Position numbers and translations under genes: made by a program
Notes under the pieces: generated by a model
Told to the model about the DNA's origin: nothing
Databases searched by the model: none
The model's input: the letters and a program-made list of their open reading frames with translations, nothing else
From: a bacterium
Lineage (GTDB): Bacteria > UBP14 > UBA6098 > B30-G16
NCBI GenBank assembly: GCA_027064665.1
Contig: JAMOPH010000275.1
Location: 1 to 10,192, forward strand
Length of the DNA: 10,192 nucleotides
Reading direction: 5' to 3'
Part shown: piece after piece, positions 1 through 8,800 of the stretch
Numbering within the stretch: the first letter of the stretch is position 1
Layout of the letters: the number at the start of each line of letters is the position of its first letter

Positions 1-429
1 GGAGCCCACAGCGGCGACCCATTTGTGCTGGTCTCTGAGGTAATAATCCGAATCAAAGAAATACTTATGCCCCCACGGGTCCAGCGGGACAGACTGCATA
101 TACGGACCGCCCCAGTCGGGATAAGGGTCGTCGGGGTCGTTAGCAACCAGGCCCGCTTTAGGAGTGGAAAGGTCCCACACTTCGTTTTTGGGCCAGTAGC
201 ACACATACCCCGCCGGCAGATGATTGGGCCATTCGCCGGTTTCTGCCCCCATAGTCTCAATCGCCTTGGCGATACGGTTCACCCACAGTTTAGCCTCGGC
301 GATTTTCACACGCTCGCGCGCCTGCCTGAACCGCACCGCCGACATCGCCGCAAGAATTCCAATAATCACAACCACTATCATCAACTCAACCAAGGTAAAG
401 CCCCTTTTATTTTGCTTCCTGTTCAACAT
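1..429 (-). CDS. GspG-like type II secretion pseudopilin (partial, C-terminus cut by window edge)
   Basis: This is a pseudopilin subunit, expected to be cleaved and N-methylated by a prepilin peptidase and assembled into the periplasmic pseudopilus of a type II secretion system. In the sequence, a short basic leader (residues 1-9, rich in Lys/Arg) precedes G10-F11 with the motif GFTLVELMIVVVII. Cleavage is expected after G10, and E15 is the conserved Glu at mature position 5. A hydrophobic helix runs to about residue 32, followed by a charged helical spine. The C-terminal part has WGGPYM (106-111) and DPWGHKYFF (117-125), the major-pseudopilin (GspG) signature. The 143 residues present are close to the usual family length, so only a short tail is probably missing. 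The start is ATG at 427-429, with AGGA a few bases upstream. It could be a GspG-like pilin of a related type IV filament system, since no other secretion gene is visible. Confidence 0.92.
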   Translation of the reverse strand, partial: MLNRKQNKRGFTLVELMIVVVIIGILAAMSAVRFRQARERVKIAEAKLWVNRIAKAIETMGAETGEWPNHLPAGYVCYWPKNEVWDLSTPKAGLVANDPDDPYPDWGGPYMQSVPLDPWGHKYFFDSDYYLRDQHKWVAAVGS

Positions 430-444
430 TTTTCCTGCCAAAAT

Positions 445-490
445 TGCAAAGGTGCCTTCCAGCGACACACCAGAAGGCACCCCCTTTGCA
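445..490 (-). promoter_or_regulatory. Long hairpin in the leader of the pseudopilin gene
   Basis: The minus-strand transcript can fold TGCAAA-(GGG bulge)-GGTGCCTTC against GAAGGCACC-TTTGCA: 9 plus 6 perfect pairs around a 3-base bulge, with a 13-base loop (460-472). The helix ends at 445, followed by ATTTT, and the AGGA ribosome site lies only about 8 bases further on. It could act as an attenuator, a 5' stabilising stem or a protein-binding leader element. The following T run is too short for a confident intrinsic terminator. The function is inferred; the pairing is seen directly. Confidence 0.6.
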
Positions 491-533
491 CTGTGCTGCG
501 GAAGAAAATGAGGCGAGTTTATCTCTCCCTACA

Positions 534-565
534 TTTATATTTATGAACAAAACACAATTTGTCAA
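534..565 (-). promoter_or_regulatory. Possible promoter of the pseudopilin gene
   Basis: On the minus strand a perfect TTGACA (565-560) is followed by an AT-rich segment. The best -10 candidates are AATATA at 18-base spacing and TATAAA (539-534) at 20-base spacing, so the -10 box is weak or the spacing long. A transcript starting just downstream would have a leader of about 100 bases containing the 445-490 hairpin. Confidence 0.35.
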
Positions 566-571
566 ACATAT

Positions 572-600
572 TTTGTGCTGGTCAGCAAAAACCCTATTAT
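572..600 (+). promoter_or_regulatory. Possible promoter with operator-like palindrome before the DUF6506-like gene
   Basis: A -10-like TATTAT (595-600) lies about 36 bases before the start at 637, with only a poor -35 match (TTGTGC at 573-578). A hyphenated inverted repeat, TTT-g-TGCTG-gt-CAGCA-a-AAA (572-591), covers the -35 zone and spacer. Its position would suit a repressor-binding site. No regulator gene is present to support this. Confidence 0.3.
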
Positions 601-636
601 ATTGAAAAATCTCAGGAACCAGAGAGGAGGGAGAAA

Positions 637-960
637 ATGCCGTTCAATGTGTTATTTCTCGCTCACGCTCCCGACGCCGACCCAAAAATCCACAGGTGCG
701 CGGTGGAAACCGGAAAATACAGACTGTTTGTGGTCGTCGTCAGAGACCAGGGACAGGCGGTTGAGGTTGTAAAGGAGATGGTGCCGCAGGAGGATATCCA
801 CTCAATTCTGCTCTGCCCGGGGTTTACACACAGTGATGTTGCCGAAATTGCGCAGGCGGCTGGTCCGCAGGTGGGTGTCAGTGTCGCCCGCGGCGATGGA
901 CCCGCAAACAGGACCGTGGCAGAGATTATGCGCAAGGAAAACTGGTTCGCCAAGCACTGA
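637..960 (+). CDS. Small DUF6506-like protein (107 aa)
   Basis: This is a small soluble protein of unknown biochemical function. The arrangement resembles the DUF6506 family: an N-terminal hydrophobic strand (VLFLAHAP, 5-12), then DADPKIHR (13-20) and VETG (23-26), a second strand (LFVVVV, 30-35), and a glycine turn LLCPGFTHSDVAEIA (58-72) leading into a helix, then GVSVARGDG (80-88). The recognition is from memory of motif style, not from a search. There is no signal peptide or membrane segment, so it should be cytosolic. The start is ATG 637-639, preceded by a strong AGGAGG (625-630). An in-frame TTG at 559 would add 26 residues but has no ribosome site and would read through the likely promoter. 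It is transcribed alone, divergent from the pseudopilin and convergent with the oxidoreductase, whose stop lies 30 bases away. C21 and C60 are both near conserved motifs, but I cannot assign a role. Confidence 0.85.
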   Translation: MPFNVLFLAHAPDADPKIHRCAVETGKYRLFVVVVRDQGQAVEVVKEMVPQEDIHSILLCPGFTHSDVAEIAQAAGPQVGVSVARGDGPANRTVAEIMRKENWFAKH

Positions 961-990
961 AACCGCGCAGATAAACACCATCGGGAAAAA

Positions 991-2136
991 CTATCCCACA
1001 ACCGAGGGCTCAATAATAAGTTCGCCGCGCTCAAAGCGCTCCACCGAAAGCGGGGAGACATCAATTTCTGGCTCCCTGCCGGCGATAAGTTGTGCCATAA
1101 CGCGCCCGGTCATCGGGGCGAGCATAAACCCGTGCCCGGAGAACCCCACCGCAAGGAAAAATCCCTTCACCTGCGGATGCTCGCCCAAAATTGGCGCGGC
1201 GTCAGGCGTTTTGTTATACGAGCCCGCCCACTGGCGCACCACACGGACTTTCGCCATTATCGGCAGAATATTCAGAAGTTCGTGGGTGATGTGTTCCAAA
1301 AACTGCCAGGTGCTGGAGATATCGTGCGAGGGTTGTTCTTTCTCGCCGATGCCCATAACAAAACTGCCGTGGGGCACCTGCTGGACATAGATTCCAATCT
1401 GAAACGAGATTACCATTGTGTCAAAAAGCGGTGCGAGAGGTTCGGTGACCAGAATCTGGTGGCGCTCGGAATGTGTGGGGATGTCCACGCCAGCCATCTG
1501 CGCCACCTCGCGCGACCACGGTCCCGCGGCATTGACCACCACCGGCGCATATAATTTATCCCCGTTGGCGAGCACCACCCCTTTGACGGCGCCGTTTTCC
1601 ACAATTATGTCCACCACCTCGGTGTAGCGGCGGCATTCCACGCCGAGACGCTCCCCCGCGCGGATGTAAGCGTAGTTGGTCAAAAACGGGTTGGCGTGCC
1701 CGTCGGTGGGGCAGTAGGTCGCCGCGATGAAAGCGTCGGTGTTTATCGGCGGACAGATTTCCTTCGCCTCCTGCTTGGACACAAACCGCGACGGAATCCC
1801 CAAGGAATTCTGCAGGGCAATGTTCTTCTCAAACTGCTCCACCTGCTTTTCGGTGTGCGCCAGAACCAGATACCCTCCCTGCCGGAACTCAATGTCCATC
1901 CCTAATTCGTCAGAGAGGGTCTCAAAGATTTCCACAGATTTTTTCGCCAGGAGCGCGTTGAACTTCAGTCCCCACTGCTGGCGGACACCAGCGCCGCACC
2001 GCCCGGTGGAACCGGAGGCGAAATAACTTTTCTCCAGCACCACGACATCGGTTATCCCCAGTTTGGCGAGTTCGTAGGAAATTGCGGAGCCGATGACTCC
2101 TCCACCGATAATTATCACATCGTAGGTGTTTTTCAT
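991..2136 (-). CDS. FAD-dependent oxidoreductase, DAO family (sarcosine oxidase beta / proline dehydrogenase beta-like)
   Basis: This is a flavoenzyme of the D-amino-acid oxidase superfamily, expected to oxidise the C-N bond of an amino or imino acid such as sarcosine or proline; the substrate cannot be read from the sequence. The Rossmann dinucleotide motif is at residues 8-16 (IIIGGGVIG; G11, G13, G16), with the ribose-binding acid E35 at the end of the second strand. GSTGRCGAGVRQQWG (42-56) is typical of the sarcosine oxidase beta/HcnC group. VNAAGPWS (201-208) is the second FAD contact. The C-terminal half has TPDAAPILG (310-318) and GFSGHGFMLAP (331-341), which close over the flavin. The length of 381 aa is normal for the family. 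There is no signal peptide, so it should be cytoplasmic. ATG 2134-2136 overlaps the stop of the upstream gene as ATGA, with a G-rich ribosome site inside that gene's last codons. No alpha or gamma partner subunit is adjacent, so it may act alone or with partners encoded elsewhere. Confidence 0.93.
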   Translation of the reverse strand: MKNTYDVIIIGGGVIGSAISYELAKLGITDVVVLEKSYFASGSTGRCGAGVRQQWGLKFNALLAKKSVEIFETLSDELGMDIEFRQGGYLVLAHTEKQVEQFEKNIALQNSLGIPSRFVSKQEAKEICPPINTDAFIAATYCPTDGHANPFLTNYAYIRAGERLGVECRRYTEVVDIIVENGAVKGVVLANGDKLYAPVVVNAAGPWSREVAQMAGVDIPTHSERHQILVTEPLAPLFDTMVISFQIGIYVQQVPHGSFVMGIGEKEQPSHDISSTWQFLEHITHELLNILPIMAKVRVVRQWAGSYNKTPDAAPILGEHPQVKGFFLAVGFSGHGFMLAPMTGRVMAQLIAGREPEIDVSPLSVERFERGELIIEPSVVG

Positions 2137-2612
2137 ATCCCCCCTGCCTTCTGGATATGTTCAAAAGCCAGACTTACTGCCTCCTCCGGGGTCTGCGCAG
2201 GAATAATGCCCTCCAATTGGAACGACCCCAGCCCGATGACGGTTTTGCCGATGTTTTTTGCGAGGGCGATTTCGGAGAGCGTTCCCCAGGCGCCATCAAC
2301 GGCGATGACCGCATCGCCGGAGCGCACCACCAAAAGGTTGCGCGCCACCCCAAGTCCGGTGGGGATTGCGATATCCACGAAAGGGTTGGCAGCGGCACGG
2401 CTGGCAGTGGGCAGAATTCCCACGGTGATACCGCCGGCGGATTTTGCGCCCCTGCAGGCGGATTCCATAACTCCACCAAGCCCTCCGCAGACCAGAACCG
2501 CGCCCCGCCGGGCAATCAGTCGCCCGACCTCGTATGCCGCTTCAACCGCCCACTTCGGCGGGCTGGCACCCCCTATAACCGAAATCCACACCCTTTCACG
2601 GATACCCCCCAT
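2133..2612 (-). CDS. TIGR00725-family LOG-like Rossmann protein
   Basis: This is a nucleotide-binding-fold protein of the LOG/SLOG superfamily, closest in pattern to the TIGR00725 group; such proteins were once labelled possible lysine decarboxylases. Related LOG enzymes hydrolyse nucleoside monophosphate-type substrates, but the reaction of this subgroup is not firmly established. Visible motifs are the first strand VIGGA (12-16), CGGLGGVMESACRGAKSAGG (42-61), GILP (65-68), GLGVARN (86-92) and the phosphate-binding WGTLSEIALA (109-118). The usual GG before GTLSEI reads D106-G-A-W here, a small deviation. The length of 159 aa is normal. It is the first gene of a two-gene operon and overlaps the FAD enzyme by 4 bases. 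The start ATG at 2610-2612 has no good ribosome site. An in-frame GTG at 2589-2591 would give the more typical short N-terminus before VIGG but is no better supported. Confidence 0.88.
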   Translation of the reverse strand: MGGIRERVWISVIGGASPPKWAVEAAYEVGRLIARRGAVLVCGGLGGVMESACRGAKSAGGITVGILPTASRAAANPFVDIAIPTGLGVARNLLVVRSGDAVIAVDGAWGTLSEIALAKNIGKTVIGLGSFQLEGIIPAQTPEEAVSLAFEHIQKAGGI

Positions 2613-2749
2613 ACAGAACTAATTAAAAAATTCTGCCAAAAAATCCAAAGGCAAATTTACACCTGCATAGTTTCCAAATTTTTGCTTGCAATACAACTTA
2701 AAAAAAGATATCATTACTTAATAAATTCAGCAAGAGGGGGGTAATTGCA
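2613..2749. other. AT-rich divergent intergenic region
   Basis: These 137 bases separate the leftward TIGR00725/FAD operon from the rightward giant gene. The region is rich in A and T tracts, in contrast to the GC-richer flanks, and must carry both promoters. TTGCAA at 2686-2691 is self-complementary and could contribute to either direction. I see no convincing -10 box for the leftward operon and no small gene. Confidence 0.6.
2686..2714 (+). promoter_or_regulatory. Possible promoter of the giant secreted protein gene
   Basis: TTGCAA (2686-2691; 4 of 6 matches to the sigma-70 -35 box), a 17-base spacer, then TATCAT (2709-2714; 5 of 6 matches to the -10 box). This lies 35 bases before the ATG. 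The ribosome site GAGGGGGG (2734-2741) sits 8 bases before the start at 2750. Confidence 0.42.
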
Positions 2750-2806
2750 ATGAAAAGGCTTGTTGTTTTGGTTTTGCTGGGAGTTTGGTTAATTTCTTCT
2801 TTTGCA
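2750..2806 (+). other. Signal peptide of the giant secreted protein
   Basis: A basic start (M-K-R) is followed by the hydrophobic core LVVLVLLGVWLI (residues 4-15) and the small-residue end SSFAS (16-20). Cleavage is expected after A19 or S20. There is no Cys next to the site, so this is not a lipoprotein signal. Confidence 0.88.
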
Positions 2807-5800
2807 AGCACTACAATAAGTTTTTCCGTTCAAGGTGGTGGGGAAAATCTTGTCCGGCAAAGCGGACAATCCCAGCATCCGAGGATGATAGTTCCTGACG
2901 CCAACTACAAGCGTCCGCCCACACTCAGCGACCTTCTGATGCGCTCAATAAGAAATCACCAGCCCAAGGTTCCTCTTCCGCCGCCGAGACAACTTCCGCC
3001 GGGAATTGAACGGTTTTACGGACCGTTGCCAGTGAGTATTTCCAGCGCAATATCAAATGCTGAATCGGTGCCGAAGGTAAAGCATTTCCGGTCAGCGCCG
3101 TCGGCAGGCACAGAAACTATGGACTACGGCGCCTTTGACGGCAGCGACATTTTGGTATCCACGCCCTCAACACTGCCGCAGTTTCGTCCGGCAATAGCAA
3201 CTGACGATTCCGGAAGAGTGTATGCAGTATGGGTTGAGAAAATTGACGACGACAACTGGGCAATTAAAGCCTCCCGCTCCTTGGACGGCGGCTACACCTG
3301 GGAAAATTCAGTCACAATTGACGGTTCTGGATGGAATTCGTCTCCCAGAATTGCGGCGTTCACCGCCGGCGCATACACCCGTCTCCATGTGGCGTATCAG
3401 AAAATTGAAATGCATATATACGATGTCTATGATACCTCCGGGACATACATCGGACAGGATACCACCTACGAAGGAGATATCTATTATTCCCGCTCTAACA
3501 ACAGTGGTGCATCATATTCCACACACTATGCACTCGCCAACAGCGATATTGACCTTATAGTGTTGCATTTCAATTACGACGAAAGTTACCCTGATGTGGC
3601 AGTTGATGGAAATAACAATGTTGCAGTGGCATATAATTCACAGGCTGATGAAGGACATCTGCTGTCTATTGCGCTTTTGATTATTTATATAATTATATAT
3701 AACGGTTTACCTCCCTTCTGGTTTGACTATACCTGGTATACAATCAATTACAAATATTCCACCAACGGCGGCGGGACCTGGAGTGGCGAGGAGGAAATTG
3801 TAAACGATTGGTTCACCGACCGATGGTATCCGGCAATAGATATCTACGGCAGCGGACCATCGGCAAAAATGTATTGCGCCTACGCCGAGGCGGGATTCCT
3901 ATCGCTTATGGATGCAACCACATCTATGCGGGAGGTGGACGACCCGTTCTTCGGTCCATCGGTGGACGATGAGGTGTTTGTCGCCGATGGATATCCGGTG
4001 GCTGGATGTCTGAAAGTCGGCTCCGATGGCAACCCAAGAATTGCAATAACCGATGACTTTTCCTCCGACGACTATGATGTCTATTACACCTACTCCACCG
4101 ACGGCGGCGCATCGTTTGTGGACCCCATAATCGTGGATGTCGGATATTACGACTCCTATGAGGGCAGACTCGCCCTTGACGAGGCGAACAACCCGTTCAT
4201 CGCCTGGACAGATGCCCGTGCCGGGAATTACGATATCTACACGGTTTGGTCCGAAGATGGCGGGTTGACTCTGCGCCCCGACCAGCACAAGGTCAATCAG
4301 GACCCCTACAACGACGACCAGTATTGGCCCGGGGTTTCGCTGTTTCTGTCCGATACGGTCCGCCGCCTTGATGTGGACTGGTGGGACACCAGAGTCGACC
4401 CCGACGGCGATATATACTACAACCACGCAACCTGGTGGCGCACAAATCTGATTATCCAGATTCACGATTCCCTCGCCAACCCGATGCGGGGAACCGTGAC
4501 CGTCACATACACATCCTTCGGCGAAACCATAACCCGGGAACTCAACGAGGGATACTGGATAATCTACCACGACCCATACACCTCAATAACAGTTGATGGA
4601 ATCTCCAGCGGTTCCGACACACTGGAGCGCTGGGTTCTCAACGAGGCCGGGCACGACACAACTTTCACACCCTCCTCTCCGGGCAACACCTACACCCTGA
4701 CATACTACGACCAGTATTACACCACATTCACCGTGACCAAGGGCAATCCACCGGCGTGCCCGCACACGCCACCCACCGGGATTTCCGTGACCTACGAATA
4801 CTTCGATGCAGTGGAATTTGGCTCCACGGAATTCACTCATTGGGCGGATGTCCACGGAATATACAGTTACCAGAACACCATCATCATCACCCCCGATGAG
4901 GAGAGGTGGCACACCCCCGAGCCCAACGGCTATGTTATGAGCCCCACCGTGGCGCCGACATACTACCACCAGTGGAACGCCCAGTTTTTGACCCCGCAGA
5001 AGATGAACTCCGACACCGGCGGATGCGCCTGCACCCATCCTGTGCCGTCGTTTGCGCTTTTGCAGAGATATGTTGACGGCGAAAATATCGGCGGCGCCAC
5101 AGACCTCACCGCCTGGACCGACTGCGGAAGCGTCTACGAATACGAAAATCCAAAAGTCATCACCGACCACCAGCGCTGGCTTATAACCGCCGGAGCCTCC
5201 GATGTCGTGGATTCCCTGGGACCGTATCAGCCGGAGGTCTATCACCAGTGGCAGCCCAGTATCGTGCTAATCGGTCCTTCTGATTCCAACACCACCTGCG
5301 CCGAAAGTTACTGGAACGGCGGCGTGGAATACTACGAGACCGACCTGTATGGCACATACTATCCCTGGGTGGACTGCGCCAGCCGGCTGAAGATGTGCGA
5401 TTTCACCACCCTCGGCTGGGTCGCAAGGGACCCCACAGAATTCCCCTGTGTGACATCGGCGTTTATGGCGAGCATCCGCTACGGCAATGTGGTCTCAGTC
5501 ACCCTGCGGAACGATTTCGGGTATGGGTTTGTCATCGCTGACGGCGACACATACTCATCGCCTGCGGTTATAGGCTGGGCGCCGGCATCGGACCACACAA
5601 TAACCGCTGTCACTCCGCAGGAATTCGGCGCAACAAGATATGTTTGGGACCACTGGTCCGACGGGGGCGATGTCTCCCATATGGTCACCGTGACATCCGA
5701 CACCACCTTTGAGGCGTTCTTCAATCGTCAGTTCCTTTTGGATGTGATTTCTGACTACGACAGCCCCTACGGCGGCGGGTGGTATGACGAGGGCGCAAGC

Positions 5801-8800
5801 GCGACATTTGGCGTGCACTCCTACGATTCCGTCGGCGGAATTCGCTATGTGTTCACCGGTTGGATTGGCACCGGCGATGGAAGTTATACCGGTCCTGACA
5901 CTGAAGCCACTGTGATTATGAACAACCCCATCACCGAGCAGGCTACCTGGGATGTGCAGTATAAACTCAATGTAACCTACACCGGCACACCGGTCGCTCC
6001 CACCCAGAGCGGAACCGGCTGGTATAACGCCGGCACGATGGCATCCGTGGGCACCGACTCAATCCTTGACGACGACGGCACCGATGAGGATTCGGTCAGA
6101 TATCTGTTTGACCACTGGGAATCCACGCCGGCGGGGGCGGTTATAAGTTGCCCAACCTGTGCCCACACGCAGGTGTTTATGGACCAGCCGTATATCCTGA
6201 CTGCGGTGTATGTCACCCAATACCGCCTGTGGGTTGACAACGACACATTCCCAGATACTCTGGGCGCACCTGACCCATCCGTTGGCGCCCACTGGGTCAC
6301 CTATGGCGACACCGTCGTTGCACGGGTCACCTCGCCGTATGACGGAATGTATTGCACCGGATACGACGGCACGGGCTCTGTGCCCTCCACGGGATACACC
6401 GACAGCGTGGTGTTCGTGCTTGAGGAACCCTCGTCAATAAACTGGCACTGGGGAGCGCAGTATGTTCTGGAAATTCACGCCGTGCGGGATGGCGTTCCCG
6501 GATATTCCGACTGGATACTGACTCCTCTTGGGGCATCGCCGCCACCCGGGACGACCTATGTCACTCCGGGCGAGGAGGTTACTGTCAAGTTGGATAACAC
6601 GCTTTTCTCAATGACCGCGGGCTGGCGAGATACCTGCTATGCCTGGAGCGCTGTCGGTGCGCCGTGCGGCGGCGGAACCGACTCCTGCTGGGGCACCGGC
6701 GATTCCATAACCTTCACTATGACCGACAACACCCTCTGGCTGTGGCACTTCAGACAACAGGTGCAGGTTGAGGTCAAATGCACCACATCCACCGGCGGAG
6801 GATGCTCATACGACTCCCCGGTTCCACCGTATGGGAGCCTGTGGGTGGACTATATGACCGACCTGCACTTTGAGGTCACGGATCCATACGACGCCAGTTA
6901 TTTCTGCGTGGGATACTACAGCACCTGGGGACCCGGCTGGGGAACTTCGGTCACCCGGACAATTTCGGGTCCGTCGTGGCTGGCGTGGAGATGGGTTAAC
7001 GCTTCCGAAATTGAAACCTTGATTGTTTACTCCGATCACGGGCAGAGCGAATGTATCCCGGCGCCGGGGACACTATTCGTCCCCACCGGCGCGACTGTGG
7101 ATCTTTCCGCACCGCTGTATGACGAACCCGACACACTGGATGGAATTCGCTTCCACTGTATCGGTTGGGTCGGCACAGGATGTGTCCCCTCATCGGGAAG
7201 CGCCAACTATGTCACAGTGACCGCAACAAGTTCGGGGACAATAACTTGGCAGTGGCAAAAGGAATGCAGGTTCCGTGTGCACAGCGAATACGACAGCGCA
7301 CTGGTTCTTCTGGGGACGGTTGTCGCCGGAGACACCGGGGAATACTGGTATCCGGAGGGAAGCAATGTCGGGTCGTTTCTCACCAGCACAATAGACACCA
7401 CCGACACCGGAACCACGGTGCACTGTTCCGGCTGGCATATGGACTTTTTCAACGGCGACACCTGCGTTGACCTGTCGTCGCTGGACAGCACTTCAAGCGA
7501 CACAGTCAGGTTCACGCTCAACTGCGCTGTGGACCTGACCTGGAAGTGGACTGATTATCTTGCGCCACTGATTGTGATCTCCGACCACGACTCGCCGATT
7601 CCGCCGCCGGACACGACCTGGTGGATTCCGGGGACCGAAATCACGGCGTTTGTGGAATCCCCAGCCGATTTTGACAGCATCTACGGCGAAAGATGGATTT
7701 GCACCGGCTGGACCGCCACCGGCGATGCTCCGCCAGCCGGCACCACCAACGCCCTGACATTCACAATCCACGATACAACTGTTATCACCTGGCACTGGAA
7801 ACAGCAGTTCAGGCTTCACATAACCACCAACACCTTCCCCGATGTATATGGAATGCCAAGTCCGGATGTGGGCGACCACTGGTATGACGCTGGCGATTCC
7901 GTATACTGCAACACCCGCCCGACAGATATGGCGGCATCGGGGGATACGATGTACTGCATCGGGCTGCACGGAACGGGATGCGTCCCGCCAGAATGGCCTA
8001 TGGTGGAAATCTGGGTGCACATCACCGAGCCCGGAACCCTTCGCTGGATGTGGTATCCCGGCGACACAGTCACCAGTCTGACCGTGTATTCCGATTACGA
8101 CAGTCCGTTTCCGTATGGAGTTTCCTACTGGCTTTTGGGCGACACCGTGGACGCCACAGTGGACGATTCCGTCGTGATTGGCTCGGATGTCATCAGTTGT
8201 ATCGGCTGGCACGGGACGGGCGATTCGCTCCCGCCGGTGGGAGACTCCTCGCATATCCAGTTCACAATCTGGACGCCGTGCACCCTCACCTGGGACTGGT
8301 CAACGGTGTATCACTTCACCGTGAACAACCCATCGGGCTATGACACGCCGCATCCGCCGGTGGGTGATTATATCTACCCGGCGGGAAGTTATATTTCCGG
8401 ATATATTGAGGACCCGGTGTTTGTGGATGCCTACGGCGACACGCATTGGTGCATAGGATATTACGGCACAGGCGATCTGGATTCCGTCTCGCCGCAACAC
8501 GATTTCGCATTCACCATCACCACGAACTCCTCAATCACCTGGCGCTGGGCGGACACCGCCGTCCAACTTGATGTGTATTCGGAATATGGTTCGCCTCATC
8601 CTTATGGGACCACATACTGGATTCCGGGGAGTCATATCCACGCCGAGGTGGATTCGGCGGTGGTGATTGGCGAGGGAATCCGGGCAAGATGCACCGGGTT
8701 TGTTGGAACGGGGTCTGTGCCGGCATCGGGAAGCACCAACTCAATCAACTTCACCATAAACGAGAACTCCACCCTCACCTGGCTTTGGGAGGTGCAGTAT

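Noticed and set aside
25..546. Plus-strand open frame of 173 codons at the left end
   Set aside because: It lies opposite the clearly recognised pseudopilin and has no ribosome site or recognisable motif.
559..636. N-terminal extension of the DUF6506-like protein from TTG 559
   Set aside because: There is no ribosome site; the added residues do not resemble the family, and the extension would cover the likely promoter. ATG 637 has AGGAGG in place.
961..1020. Bidirectional terminator between the convergent DUF6506-like and FAD genes
   Set aside because: Only a 4-pair GGGA/TCCC stem is present near 983-997, with no T run; too weak to call.
2157..2744. Plus-strand open frame of 195 codons opposite the TIGR00725 gene
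   Set aside because: It is a shadow of a strongly recognised minus-strand gene and extends through the intergenic promoter region; no domain is visible.
3899..4570. Long minus-strand open frame (223 codons) opposite the giant gene; similar ones at 4583-5245, 7493-8254 and 8951-9652
   Set aside because: The plus frame has a signal peptide, domains and continuous repeats. The antisense frames stay open because the gene rarely uses codons that are stops in that frame, and their translations show no domain pattern.
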